Shown: piece by piece, positions 17,555-25,307 of the stretch
Position numbering within the stretch: position 1 is the stretch's first letter
Layout of the letters: each line of letters starts with the position of its first letter
DNA from: Myxococcales bacterium
GTDB taxonomy: Bacteria > Myxococcota_A > UBA9160 > UBA4427
Length of the DNA stretch: 37,636 nucleotides
Assembly: GCA_012960035.1 (NCBI GenBank)
Contig: DUBZ01000024.1
Coordinates: 1-37,636 of the forward strand
Reading direction: 5' to 3'
Translations under genes and position numbers: made by a program
The notes under the pieces: model-generated
Told to the model about the DNA's origin: nothing
Databases searched by the model: none
What the model saw: only the letters and a program-made list of their open reading frames with translations

Positions 17555-18676
17555 CTAGCCCAGCTTTTCGACCAATCGCTTGGCGATGAGAGGCGGAACG
17601 AAATCTTCGATATTCGCGCCGAATCGCACCAGCTCTTTGAGTCGTGATGAGCTGACGTACAGGTATTCCTGCTTTGTCATCATAAATAGGGTTTCGAGTT
17701 CCGGCTGAAGGTGCTGGTTCATGAGGGTCATCTCGAACTCGTACTCGAAGTCCGCGATCGCGCGCAGGCCACGGATGATCACTGTGGCACCGATCTTGTG
17801 CGCGTGTTCAACCATGAGCCCGGAAAAGCCCTCAACACGCACGCCTTCCATGCTTCCCGTCACATGGTTCAGCATCTCGATGCGCTCTTCGAAACTAAAT
17901 GTTCCCGTCTTGCCGACGTTGATCGCAACGGCAACCACAACTTCGTCGAAGACCTTTTGAGCGCGTTCGATGAGGTCAATATGACCGTTGGTCGGCGGAT
18001 CAAAGCTCGCGGGGAACAATGCCACCGTCGCGTTGCGGGTTACGGTCGCACGGGAACCGGAACTTTGTTCGCTTGCGCCTGATGCACCGTTTGCTCCGTC
18101 GGCCGTTGGGTTCGCCATCTCTTCTCCTGAAATCTGACACATCTGTGTGATCAGCGTATCCCCGGTTGCGCGTTCATCCACCACTTCGAGACTCAACTCG
18201 GCAACCGACGGCAGAGGATGGCGCTTTGCACTCTCCACTACCAGCGCTCCCCCTGGCGAAAGCAGACCACTGTCGGCGATCAGCTTGAAGGCGGGGCCAT
18301 ATTCATCTTCGGCATAGGGCGGATCCATGAAGATCAGATCGAAGTGCCGACCTTCATTGGCCAGCCGTCGCAATGCGGGTCGAACTTCACTGCGCATCAC
18401 CGTGCACTGACGCCCGATCTGCAGCGAGTCTAGGTTTTTCTTCAACACCTTGATCGACGGTTGAGCCCGATCGACGAAGGTGACACTCCTGGCCCCCCGG
18501 GAAATCGCTTCAATCCCGAGCGATCCGGTCCCCGCAAAAAGGTCGAGCACGGTGTACCCAGAGAGGTCGCCGAGTCGCGCAAACAATGACTCGCGGACCC
18601 GGTCGGAAGTCGGGCGAACGCCCTTCGCGGGTCCCTCGAAAACTCGGCTTCCAAGCAGCCCGGCAACGACCCGCAC
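17555..18676 (-). CDS. rsmD-coaD: Fused RsmD 16S rRNA (guanine-966-N2) methyltransferase and CoaD pantetheine-phosphate adenylyltransferase
   Basis: A single uninterrupted frame of 373 residues. The GTG at 18676 has GGAGG seven bases upstream and gives the RsmD-like start VRVVAGLLGSR; the frame is open further upstream but without family similarity. Residues 1-185 are RsmD, with the SAM-binding motif VLDLFAGTGSLGIEA (43-57) and the catalytic DPPY (118-121). A Gly/Ala/Ser-rich linker (about 187-215) leads to CoaD with the nucleotidyltransferase motif FPASFDPPTNGH (ending at H232), IIRGLRAIADFEYE and the C-terminal SSSRLKELV. RsmD methylates G966 of 16S rRNA; CoaD makes dephospho-CoA. The genes are often adjacent; fusion is unusual. 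An internal ATG at 18118 with its own AGGAG may also yield free CoaD. Confidence 0.88.
   Translation of the reverse strand: MRVVAGLLGSRVFEGPAKGVRPTSDRVRESLFARLGDLSGYTVLDLFAGTGSLGIEAISRGARSVTFVDRAQPSIKVLKKNLDSLQIGRQCTVMRSEVRPALRRLANEGRHFDLIFMDPPYAEDEYGPAFKLIADSGLLSPGGALVVESAKRHPLPSVAELSLEVVDERATGDTLITQMCQISGEEMANPTADGANGASGASEQSSGSRATVTRNATVALFPASFDPPTNGHIDLIERAQKVFDEVVVAVAINVGKTGTFSFEERIEMLNHVTGSMEGVRVEGFSGLMVEHAHKIGATVIIRGLRAIADFEYEFEMTLMNQHLQPELETLFMMTKQEYLYVSSSRLKELVRFGANIEDFVPPLIAKRLVEKLG
18119..18130 (-). promoter_or_regulatory. Internal ribosome binding site for separate CoaD
   Basis: On the minus strand TCAGGAGAAGAG precedes an in-frame ATG (18116-18118) at ideal spacing, exactly at the RsmD/CoaD junction. 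It would start a 187-residue CoaD with a 27-residue flexible leader. The site looks like a surviving coaD start after the rsmD stop codon was lost. Confidence 0.55.
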
Positions 18677-19320
18677 GACTGTGCCTCCAAACATGTTTCG
18701 CGATTTGATGAACGTCGAAGTGACGACACTCCCGAAGCAAAATCGTATCGCAGCCGCCAGAACACGACACCCGGTTATGAAACCAGGATTTCCTCTGGAT
18801 GAACGGATCTGAAACGCACAGGTCGATCTTGGCGGTCGCCCGATCGAAATCTCGATCATATGTCGCAACACTGTGTGGTGAGGCATTCATCGATAGACTC
18901 AATGATGTGTCTTCTTCGACGGCAAACCCAATCGTTGATCGACACCCTCGCAATCGGGACACTGCGGCCATCTCGCTACGCGTAGCCGGAGGGCCCCAAG
19001 GGGACGTTTAGAGCGAACCCGGAGCACGCCCCCTTACATTGCGTGCTGAAATTCGCGCGACGAAGAACGAGACGTACCAATGAGCCCAGCGCGATTCCCG
19101 CCTGTTTGCGTCGCATAAAATTACTTGCGGTACCGATTGCGGATGGCCTGATTAAATAAACGTAATCACCGACCAAAATCCGTTGATGAGCGATTGAATA
19201 AAATGTAAACACTTGTTCATCGCGACCCGACACCACACAGACTCATGTGCGTGCCACGAATCGGTTCGGTCGTATCAGTCAGAGATGCGAGACCATCAGT
19301 AGTCAATGAAGCAGTTGAAT

Positions 19321-19345
19321 GATTGGTTCCAACTCGGAACCAATC
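19321..19345. promoter_or_regulatory. Perfect 10-bp inverted repeat, candidate operator
   Basis: GATTGGTTCC, a 5-base spacer AACTC, then GGAACCAATC: both arms are perfect complements. It lies about 140 bases upstream of the HTH gene start. No T-run follows on either strand, so an operator is more likely than a terminator. Binding by the neighbouring HTH protein is inference. Confidence 0.45.
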
Positions 19346-19412
19346 GAACCTAGGCAGCATCCGGAAAGAGCTAGCCGCAACCGTCGAATCGATTAAAGAG
19401 TCCGTCGTCACA

Positions 19413-19433
19413 GATCGAGTCAACGACTCGATC
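19413..19433. promoter_or_regulatory. Perfect 9-bp inverted repeat, candidate operator or hairpin
   Basis: GATCGAGTC, spacer AAC, then GACTCGATC, perfect in both arms, about 50 bases before the HTH gene start. The short loop allows an RNA hairpin in the leader; it could equally be a DNA-binding site. Confidence 0.4.
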
Positions 19434-19483
19434 AAGATTTTGGGTTCACAGTCGGATCGATCCATGAGGGAACAAAATCAGTT

Positions 19484-19720
19484 ATGGCCACCACGTCAGT
19501 GACGCGCATCAAGAAGAAACTCCCCGATAGGATTTCAGAGGTTCGGGGAAACCGATCTCAGCGCCAATTCGCGCGGGACCTCGGTGTCTTCCAGCAGAAC
19601 GTGAATCGCTACGAAAATGGCACGACACCCCACACCGACTTCCTCATCACCCTAGCGGTCAAGGAAGAAATCAGCCTCGATTGGCTGCTCCTCGGCAAAG
19701 GGCGAATGAAGAAGCGGTAA
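19484..19720 (+). CDS. Small Cro/CI-type helix-turn-helix protein
   Basis: 78 residues. Residues about 25-65 form a Xre/Cro-type helix-turn-helix: SQRQFARDLGVFQQNVNRYE followed by NGTTPHTDFLITLAVKEEIS and the ending LDWLLLGKG, typical of the phage CI-repressor N-terminal domain. There is no C-terminal peptidase or effector domain, so it is a stand-alone DNA-binding protein. The N terminus is basic (RIKKKLPDRI). The ATG at 19484 has only a weak GAGG about 14 bases upstream. It is isolated in a gene-poor region, with perfect dyads upstream and a hairpin 29 bases after the stop. It could be a remnant of a mobile element or an autoregulated orphan repressor. Confidence 0.75.
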   Translation: MATTSVTRIKKKLPDRISEVRGNRSQRQFARDLGVFQQNVNRYENGTTPHTDFLITLAVKEEISLDWLLLGKGRMKKR

Positions 19721-20114
19721 TTCGAAACACGTAAGACACGCCGCGCGCTCGCGGGCCCGATCCAAAATTCGGGTCCGCGACGCTCGCCGCGGCTGTGAGG
19801 GATTTTGCGCGTCCTGCGTCACTCTCTACATTCGCAAGTTTACAACGCTGTTTGCCTGAGAACTGCTCGTCGCCTGCCTGTGTGCAAACTATTTCGGCTC
19901 TGATCCGCAGCTTCGAAAATGGAAACGAGTTACCCTTTCGTCGCGAGAGTCCCCCCCGATTCGGTTCTTTCATTCGTGTGCAGCGATGCCCCCCAGCTAC
20001 CTCATCCAACAATCGTATTCGCGCCTGAACCTTCGAGGGCATGCTTCTTGCTCTATCCAGAGTTCATCTGGGCAGACAAGTCGTCATTCCAGCTCTCGGG
20101 AGTTCACGCGATTC
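19721..20114. other. Intergenic region without recognisable genes
   Basis: About 390 bases between the HTH gene and the small membrane protein gene. Apart from the hairpin at 19749-19780, only short unrecognised open frames are present on both strands. A promoter for the membrane protein-transglycosylase pair must lie here, but no clear boxes were found. Confidence 0.4.
19749..19780. terminator. Strong 12-bp hairpin downstream of the HTH gene
   Basis: TCGCGGGCCCGA, loop TCCAAAAT, then TCGGGTCCGCGA. All pairs match except one G-U in the RNA of the plus strand. It begins 29 bases after the HTH stop. No U-tract follows, so it is at best a non-canonical terminator or a transcript-stabilising stem. 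Confidence 0.4.
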
Positions 20115-20453
20115 ATGCTTTACTCACTAGCGATTACAACCTTGCTTCTGACTTGCGCAGATCACTGGACGACATACCTCTGCCTGCGCGCGCCCGTGGC
20201 GGGCTGGCAGGTTGTTGAGGCGAACCCCGTTGTGGACCTGCTATTTCGTCTAAACGGCCTTGTGGGCGGTCTGGTGATCGACAGCGCGTTCACGGTCTTC
20301 GCTGTCTGCTTCGTTCTATATACACAGCGTTTTGGGCAGCGCATGAAAGAGGGCTTTTTCGCCTTTCTCGTGCTCACGACCGGATACGCCGTCGTGAACA
20401 ATTTCCAGGCCATCTCGGAACTCGGTCTTTCACCCTTGGGGCTACGCGGATGA
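20115..20453 (+). CDS. Small membrane protein, DUF5658-like
   Basis: 112 residues from the ATG at 20115. The frame is open upstream, but that part is Ser/Arg-rich and unlike a membrane leader. Three hydrophobic segments lie at about 2-18, 45-70 and 80-98. The ADHWTTYLCL start, followed by EANPVVDLLF, resembles the D-xx-TT ... E-x-NP pattern of DUF5658 proteins, whose function is unknown. Its stop overlaps the ATG of the lytic transglycosylase gene by four bases (ATGA), so they are translationally coupled and probably act together at the inner membrane or envelope. GGGAG lies about 14 bases upstream, a loose ribosome binding site. Confidence 0.6.
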   Translation: MLYSLAITTLLLTCADHWTTYLCLRAPVAGWQVVEANPVVDLLFRLNGLVGGLVIDSAFTVFAVCFVLYTQRFGQRMKEGFFAFLVLTTGYAVVNNFQAISELGLSPLGLRG

Positions 20454-21115
20454 AACAACGCATTCTCATGATCGCCCTGCTCGCCTTCGCGGCGTTCCAC
20501 GCCATGGGGGGCAAGCTTCCGACGGACAAGCTGGATGTGCGGCCTCTGCCGGCCGGTTCGTCCGCAGCCACTACGGTGCCCGCGCGAGAAGCGGCAAGTC
20601 CCGCCCTTCCCGAAGACCCGGACGAGCGCGCAGTCCTTTCATTCTTGCGCAGCCGACATACCGGCTTGTCGCAACATGACGAAGAAAACGTGGCACGCGC
20701 CGTTGTGCACGAAGCAAAGCGCCATGACCTCGATCCTGCGCTGGTGCTCGCTGTGATTCAGGTCGAGAGCGGTGGTTTCAACTTCGCGACGTCACATGTC
20801 GGCGCACTCGGGCTCATGCAGCTACTCCCGAGCACTGCCGAAGAGCTTGCAAACAGGGCTAATCTCGACTGGCGCGGCACGGATTCGCTCTTCGACCCGG
20901 TGATGAACGTGAAGCTTGGCACCGCGTATATCAAACACCTCGCGGACAAGTACGGTGACGTGTCGACCGCACTGGCCGCTTACAACTGGGGCCCGGGACG
21001 AATCGACCGCCGCATCCGCAAAGGCTCGAGCGTCCCGTCGGTCTACATCGAACGCGTGATGAAGGCCTTCGACGTCGCGCTGTCTCGTCGCGAAGACTCG
21101 CCGACCGCAGGTTAA
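20450..21115 (+). CDS. Lytic transglycosylase, SLT domain (family 1)
   Basis: 221 residues. A signal peptide or membrane anchor (about 1-20) and an Ala/Pro-rich linker precede a Slt70-type catalytic domain from about residue 78: catalytic Glu E106 in VIQVESGGFN, then GALGLMQLLPSTA, the DPVMNVKLGTAYI region and AYNWGPGRID. It should cleave the MurNAc-GlcNAc bond of peptidoglycan, leaving 1,6-anhydroMurNAc ends, the substrate that AnmK (encoded at 26957-28126) salvages after further processing. No LysM or other binding domain is present. It is coupled to the upstream membrane protein gene and converges on dacB with a 65-base gap. Confidence 0.9.
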   Translation: MKQRILMIALLAFAAFHAMGGKLPTDKLDVRPLPAGSSAATTVPAREAASPALPEDPDERAVLSFLRSRHTGLSQHDEENVARAVVHEAKRHDLDPALVLAVIQVESGGFNFATSHVGALGLMQLLPSTAEELANRANLDWRGTDSLFDPVMNVKLGTAYIKHLADKYGDVSTALAAYNWGPGRIDRRIRKGSSVPSVYIERVMKAFDVALSRREDSPTAG

Positions 21116-21180
21116 GCCCGCCGCTAGTTCAGCGCACCGCAGGCGAAGTGGGCGATTCGGGTCTCGTCGCGGAGCTGTGT

Positions 21181-22689
21181 CTAATTGCGTCGCTCGTCGA
21201 CCGCGACGAGTTTCGAGACAAACGCGTCGAGAGACTTGATCGCCTCTTTGTCGGACTTCCGGTAGCCGTTGGCCAGGACCGAAAACACCACCACTTCGCG
21301 CTCGCCGCTTCGGCCAGGCGCCGGCATCGCCGCGTATCCCGACAAGCCGGTGATGCCATTGAGCAGCCCGGTCTTCGCGCGTACTTGGTCTCGTGCGTTC
21401 TTTGCCCGTTTCTTCAGCGTGCCGTCGCGACCCGCAACCGGTAGCGACGACATGAATTCGGGACTCGACTGAAACTGGTTACGCGCCACCCGAAGTGCAG
21501 TAACCAACGCACGCGGCGACACACGGTCGTGATACGAAAGTCCGGAGCCGTCCACCAAATCAAATCCGTCTGCCGGCACCCCAAGCCCGATCAGGCGATC
21601 GCGCATTGCGAGTCCGCCCAGCTCCCAGGTTCCGATGCGACTTCCGGAATGAATTGCAAGGTTCTTGACCAGCGCTTCGGCGATCCCGTTGTTGCTGAAC
21701 TTCATGAACGAGCGAACGATGTCTGCGAGCGGCGAGCCGGCAAAGGTGTGGAGCGGACGCGCGCTGTCAGGAGCCACACCTGAACGGATGCGCCCCTTGA
21801 CGTCGATCCCCAACGCGGCGAGCTGCATCCGAATTACGGCAGCCGCATAGAGATCTGGGTGGAGGACGCTTCGATAGAACGTTTTGGGTTTGTCGCCAAG
21901 CCGCATGCCGCCATGAATCGAAACATGTTCGACGCCGTCGCCACCCTTTCGGTCGACTACGATTGTACGGCGCACCGACTTCGAAAGCGTCGTTCCGTGG
22001 TTCGATGGCACGAGATACGAAACCGGTGGGCTTATGGTGACGGAAACCGGTGCCCCGACCTCAGATCCTGGACGGATCGTGACCGAAAAGCTGCCGTAGT
22101 TCGCATTCAGCGCTCCAACGGGTGCGTGGTACGCCCGCGGCGAAACGTCCTTCACCGTGGGGTGCCAACGCACGCGATCAAACAGACTGTCGTCCACGAC
22201 GAGGTCGCCCCTCACCCCGCGAAGCCCCGCGTCCCGAAGCTCCGACGCAAATCGCCAATAGTCTTCGCTGGTGACGGCGGGGTCTCCGCCGCCCCGCACG
22301 TACAGCGTCTGCGCCATGCCGTCTCGGCCTAGGGTTCCGTCCGTCGAAACCTGAGTTTCGAACTGATGTGCGGCGCCGAACGTGTCAATTGCTGCCAACG
22401 CGGTCAGGACCTTCGCGTTTGAAGCGGGAGTCATCAATCGGTCCGGTTGGCGGGCGTAGAGGACTTTTCCGTCCCGTTCGCGAATGACGAGCGCCGAAAC
22501 CTCGGCTCCTGTCATGCCGCCGGTCGAGAGCACACGGTCGAGTTCACGGGTCCAATCGTTGGATTTGACCGCTTCTGGTTCGGCAGCGGACGCCGAGCCC
22601 GCCGCCAGCGATAAGAACGCCAGGACAGTCCATCCAACTCGACGACCCACGCGCAGGCCCCCACTCACACTGATTTTCCAACTGTGCAT
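21181..22689 (-). CDS. dacB: D-alanyl-D-alanine carboxypeptidase/endopeptidase, PBP4 type (DacB)
   Basis: 502 residues, typical of the S13 family. A signal peptide (about 1-36, ending SASAAEP) precedes the catalytic domain with the nucleophile in the SxxK motif S90-N-A-K93 (MTPASNAKVLT), the SxN motif in MKFSNNGIAE and the KTG motif in RAKTGLLNG. The long middle insertion between SxxK and SxN is the S13 signature. It trims D-Ala from stem peptides and cuts D-Ala-mDAP crosslinks in the periplasm. GAGG lies five bases before the ATG. It is divergent from the SpmA-SpmB fusion gene with a 216-base gap between starts, an arrangement echoing the dacB-spmA-spmB operon of Bacillus subtilis, although that DacB is of another family. 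Confidence 0.93.
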   Translation of the reverse strand: MHSWKISVSGGLRVGRRVGWTVLAFLSLAAGSASAAEPEAVKSNDWTRELDRVLSTGGMTGAEVSALVIRERDGKVLYARQPDRLMTPASNAKVLTALAAIDTFGAAHQFETQVSTDGTLGRDGMAQTLYVRGGGDPAVTSEDYWRFASELRDAGLRGVRGDLVVDDSLFDRVRWHPTVKDVSPRAYHAPVGALNANYGSFSVTIRPGSEVGAPVSVTISPPVSYLVPSNHGTTLSKSVRRTIVVDRKGGDGVEHVSIHGGMRLGDKPKTFYRSVLHPDLYAAAVIRMQLAALGIDVKGRIRSGVAPDSARPLHTFAGSPLADIVRSFMKFSNNGIAEALVKNLAIHSGSRIGTWELGGLAMRDRLIGLGVPADGFDLVDGSGLSYHDRVSPRALVTALRVARNQFQSSPEFMSSLPVAGRDGTLKKRAKNARDQVRAKTGLLNGITGLSGYAAMPAPGRSGEREVVVFSVLANGYRKSDKEAIKSLDAFVSKLVAVDERRN

Positions 22690-22905
22690 TTGACCTCACC
22701 GAAAACCCGTTACAATTCGAGCGGACAAACTCTTTCGCCACAGGCGTTGGAGCGACAGGCACCTGCAGAGCACGGCGACTGAAACTTGTCGAATTGCTTT
22801 GTAGGGGTGATCGAACAACTTGGTTCGATTCGCCAAAGGTATCTGCGAGAATGTCGTCCGGCAATCGCGAATGATTGTCGTGCGGCACTGGACTGGGGGG
22901 TTCCG
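22690..22905. promoter_or_regulatory. Divergent dacB / spmAB promoter region
   Basis: 216 bases between divergent starts. The frame of the SpmAB gene is open back to a TTG at 22786, but without a good ribosome binding site. I find no clear -35/-10 pair or sigma-54 box. Position alone makes it the likely control region for both genes. Confidence 0.4.
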
Positions 22906-24225
22906 GTGCTCAATTGGGTCTGGCTCGGGTTGATCCTGACCTCGATCGTCTATGGGGCCTTCACGGGTCACATTGGGGACGTTTCGAAGGCGATCAGTGA
23001 CGGCGCGAAATCTGCGTTCGAACTGGTACTTGGTCTCGTCGGCGGCATGGTTTTCATGCTCGGTATCATGCGAGTCGCCTTTGACGGCGGGCTTCGCGAC
23101 ATCATTGCCCGGGTCATGGCGCCGCTATTGCGACGGCTTTTTCCCGACATCCCCGCCGACCATCCCGCCATGGCGGCGATGGTGATGAACATGGCGTGCA
23201 ACCTCATGGGGCTGGGAAACGCCGCGACTCCCTTTGGCATCAAGGCCATGAGCGAGCTGGCGAAAATTAACCGTTTCCCGGGTGCCGCGAGCAACGCGAT
23301 GGTTCTCTTCTTGGCCATCAATACATCGTCGATCAATTTGTTTCCGCCAACGGGCACGATCTTCGTTCGCGCTGCCGCGGGCTCAGCAAATCCCTTTGCG
23401 ATTTGGCTTCCAACACTGATGGCGACGATCTGCTCAACGTTGGGCGCGGTCTCCGTCTACTACCTCTTGCGCAACCTTCCCATGTTCAAACACGAAGCCG
23501 TGAATCCGAGCGAGATGCCAAGTGCAGACGACGCAAGCGACGACTTCGGTGCCGACAACGTAGAAATCCCACCCACGCAAACCTTCCCGCCCATGGGGCC
23601 CATGAAGCTGACCGTCGTCTGGGGGGTCTGCATTGCAACCGCGGTCGGGATTGCCGTCGACGCCAACCGTCAACTCGCAGAAACAAGCGTCGCCGATGTC
23701 TTCTTCACCCTCGCCAATGCTTGGAGCTTCCCGCTTCTGATCGGCGGACTGCTTTTGTTCGGCTACTCCCGCGGCGTGCGCGTCTACGAGTCGATGGTCG
23801 AGGGCGCGAAAGAAGGCCTCACGGTGTCCGCGCGAATCGTGCCCTACCTCGTCGCCATCCTCACGGCCGTCGCGATGTTCCGTGCGTCGGGCGCACTCGA
23901 CTTTATGATCGGCTTGATTAATCCACTCACGAGCCCACTCGGCGTCCCGGCCGAAGTTCTCCCCATGGCGCTACTTCGCCCGTTTTCCGGGACAGGGGCG
24001 TTTGGGGTGATGAGTGAAACGCTGACCGCCAACGGTCCCGATTCATTCATTGGCTACCTCACAAGCACCCTGCAAGGCTCGACGGAAACAACTTTCTACG
24101 TGCTCGCCGTCTACTTTGGTGCAGCCCGAGTTAGCCAGGGACGACACACATTGCCCGCTTGCCTGGCCGGCGACGTTGCGGGCTTCGTGGGTGCGGTGGT
24201 GGCATGTCATCTTTTCTTCAACTGA
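22906..24225 (+). CDS. SpmA-SpmB fusion, nucleoside-recognition (Gate) domain membrane protein
   Basis: 439 residues from the GTG at 22906, which gives VLNWVWLGLILTSIVYGAF, the usual SpmA start, after GGGGGG. An upstream TTG at 22786 would add 40 polar residues. The first half (about 1-190) matches SpmA, with NMACNLMGLGNAATPFGIKA; the second half (about 230-439) matches SpmB, with ARIVPYLVAILTAVAMFRASG and RPFSGTGAFG. Each half carries a Gate domain and together there are about ten membrane helices. SpmA and SpmB are needed for spore core dehydration in Bacillus but are widespread in non-sporulating Gram-negatives with unknown substrate. Its end overlaps amgK by 22 bases, and dacB is divergent, pointing to a role in peptidoglycan turnover. 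Confidence 0.88.
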   Translation: MLNWVWLGLILTSIVYGAFTGHIGDVSKAISDGAKSAFELVLGLVGGMVFMLGIMRVAFDGGLRDIIARVMAPLLRRLFPDIPADHPAMAAMVMNMACNLMGLGNAATPFGIKAMSELAKINRFPGAASNAMVLFLAINTSSINLFPPTGTIFVRAAAGSANPFAIWLPTLMATICSTLGAVSVYYLLRNLPMFKHEAVNPSEMPSADDASDDFGADNVEIPPTQTFPPMGPMKLTVVWGVCIATAVGIAVDANRQLAETSVADVFFTLANAWSFPLLIGGLLLFGYSRGVRVYESMVEGAKEGLTVSARIVPYLVAILTAVAMFRASGALDFMIGLINPLTSPLGVPAEVLPMALLRPFSGTGAFGVMSETLTANGPDSFIGYLTSTLQGSTETTFYVLAVYFGAARVSQGRHTLPACLAGDVAGFVGAVVACHLFFN

Positions 24226-25307
24226 CCCACGAAGAACAACGCCAAGTGCTTCGCGCGCTAGTGGAGCGTGAGCTCGACGGGCGCTTACTCGAATACGAAT
24301 CCGTCGCCCCGGGACTAGGCACCCGACGCTTCTTTCGCCTCTTCGTTTCACCGGACTCAAAGATCGCACCGCTTGCGTCAGTTATTGCGCGCGTCGAAGC
24401 AGACGAAGACGCAAGCAAACGCCCGGCTGGCGTCGCCCCTGAACCCGAACTCGAACCCTTACGCGCTTTTCTCGAGCGCTCTGGGATCCCTGTTCCTCGC
24501 AATTTTGGTGGCGACGCAAAGTCCAAGATTCAGTTCGTGGAAGACGTCGGCGACACGAGCCTCGAAATCGCGGCCACAACATCGACAGCGAACCAAAGAC
24601 GTGCCCTCTACGGCGAAGCGTGCGCGCTGATTCCTGCGCTCCAACGACTCGAGCCTCCGACGCCGACACTTGAAGCCTTCGAGCGTAGGCTCGACTTGCA
24701 ACTCTTCGAAAGCAAAGCCCTGCGCGTCATCGAATGGGCCCTTCCCTGGTGGCTCGGGCGTGCCCCCTATCCGTCAGAGAAAACGGTCATCACCGACGCC
24801 TTCGCAAAAATTTCGCAAGTCGTAGCCGATGCTCCAGTACGGTTTTCGCATCGTGACCTGAAGGCGGCCAACATTCACATCCGCAAAGACGCCACGCCGG
24901 GTAATCGTCTCGTCCTGATCGACTTGCAAGGTGCGTTCATGGCTCCTCCGGAATACGACCTCGTGTGCTTGCTCCGAGACTCCCACGTCTCCTTGCCCCA
25001 GGATGAAGTCGCCGCGCACCTTGAGGCGACCCGCCCGATGCTTCCCGCTCCCCCTGCCCCGGACGTGTTCATGCACCGTTTCACCCTGCTTACCCTTACA
25101 CGCGTGGCGAAAGATGCAGCGCACTACATTCACGCGTTTACCGAAAATGACGACTCGCGCTATCTACGACTCGTACCTGCGGCCATGACCACCCTTCGCG
25201 AAGCCGCAACGCGTGTTGCAACGCAGGACCCCGCCTATGAACGGTTGGCGAACTTGATTCACGAGTTGCGCGAAACGGTCAGCGTCCGCGGAAACGCGCG
25301 CCCGTGA
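24204..25307 (+). CDS. amgK: Amino-sugar kinase AmgK (N-acetylmuramate/N-acetylglucosamine 1-kinase)
   Basis: 367 residues from the ATG at 24204; the frame is open upstream inside the SpmAB gene. It has an aminoglycoside-phosphotransferase fold: Brenner motif H216-x-D218-x4-N223 (SHRDLKAANIHI) and the metal-binding D240 in LIDLQGAFMAPPEYDLVCLLRD. The LQGA...P..YDL form of this motif, and the immediate downstream murU, mark it as AmgK and not an antibiotic kinase. AmgK phosphorylates MurNAc and GlcNAc at the anomeric carbon during cell-wall recycling, making MurNAc-alpha-1-phosphate for MurU. It overlaps the SpmAB gene by 22 bases and murU by four (GTGA), so the operon is tight. Confidence 0.87.
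   Translation: MSSFLQLTHEEQRQVLRALVERELDGRLLEYESVAPGLGTRRFFRLFVSPDSKIAPLASVIARVEADEDASKRPAGVAPEPELEPLRAFLERSGIPVPRNFGGDAKSKIQFVEDVGDTSLEIAATTSTANQRRALYGEACALIPALQRLEPPTPTLEAFERRLDLQLFESKALRVIEWALPWWLGRAPYPSEKTVITDAFAKISQVVADAPVRFSHRDLKAANIHIRKDATPGNRLVLIDLQGAFMAPPEYDLVCLLRDSHVSLPQDEVAAHLEATRPMLPAPPAPDVFMHRFTLLTLTRVAKDAAHYIHAFTENDDSRYLRLVPAAMTTLREAATRVATQDPAYERLANLIHELRETVSVRGNARP

Larger units (their letters stand above)
18677..19483. other. Gene-poor intergenic region with dyads
   Basis: About 800 bases between rsmD-coaD and the small repressor gene, noticeably more AT-rich from about 19080 to 19480 than its surroundings. Open frames here are short and lack recognisable domains. It contains the palindromes CTACGCGTAG near 18976 and GGATCGATCC (19454-19463) and the two larger dyads listed separately. 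GGTTC/GAACC half-sites recur (near 19262, 19325, 19336, 19345 and 19443). The bases before the HTH gene may hold its promoter and operators; I could not place -35 and -10 boxes with confidence. Confidence 0.5.

Noticed and set aside
18677..18886. N-terminal extension of the RsmD-CoaD frame
   Set aside because: The 70 extra codons show no family similarity, and the GTG at 18676 with GGAGG gives the normal RsmD start.
18976..19236. Minus-strand frame of 86 codons in the gene-poor region
   Set aside because: Composition is not protein-like in any recognised way and there is no start signal; not supported as a gene.
19217..19465. Minus-strand frame of 82 codons upstream of the HTH gene
   Set aside because: No recognisable domain or ribosome binding site; it is open mainly because of the low-complexity dyad region.
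19671..20042. Minus-strand frame of 123 codons between the HTH gene and the membrane protein gene
   Set aside because: It overlaps the HTH gene end antisense, spans the hairpin, and has no domain or binding site.
22815..22845. GGTTCGATTC resembling a tRNA T-arm
   Set aside because: No five-base T-stem, acceptor stem or anticodon arm can be built around it.
24204..25307. Aminoglycoside phosphotransferase fold read as an antibiotic resistance gene
   Set aside because: The LQGA/YDL motif form and tight coupling to murU fit the wall-recycling kinase AmgK.
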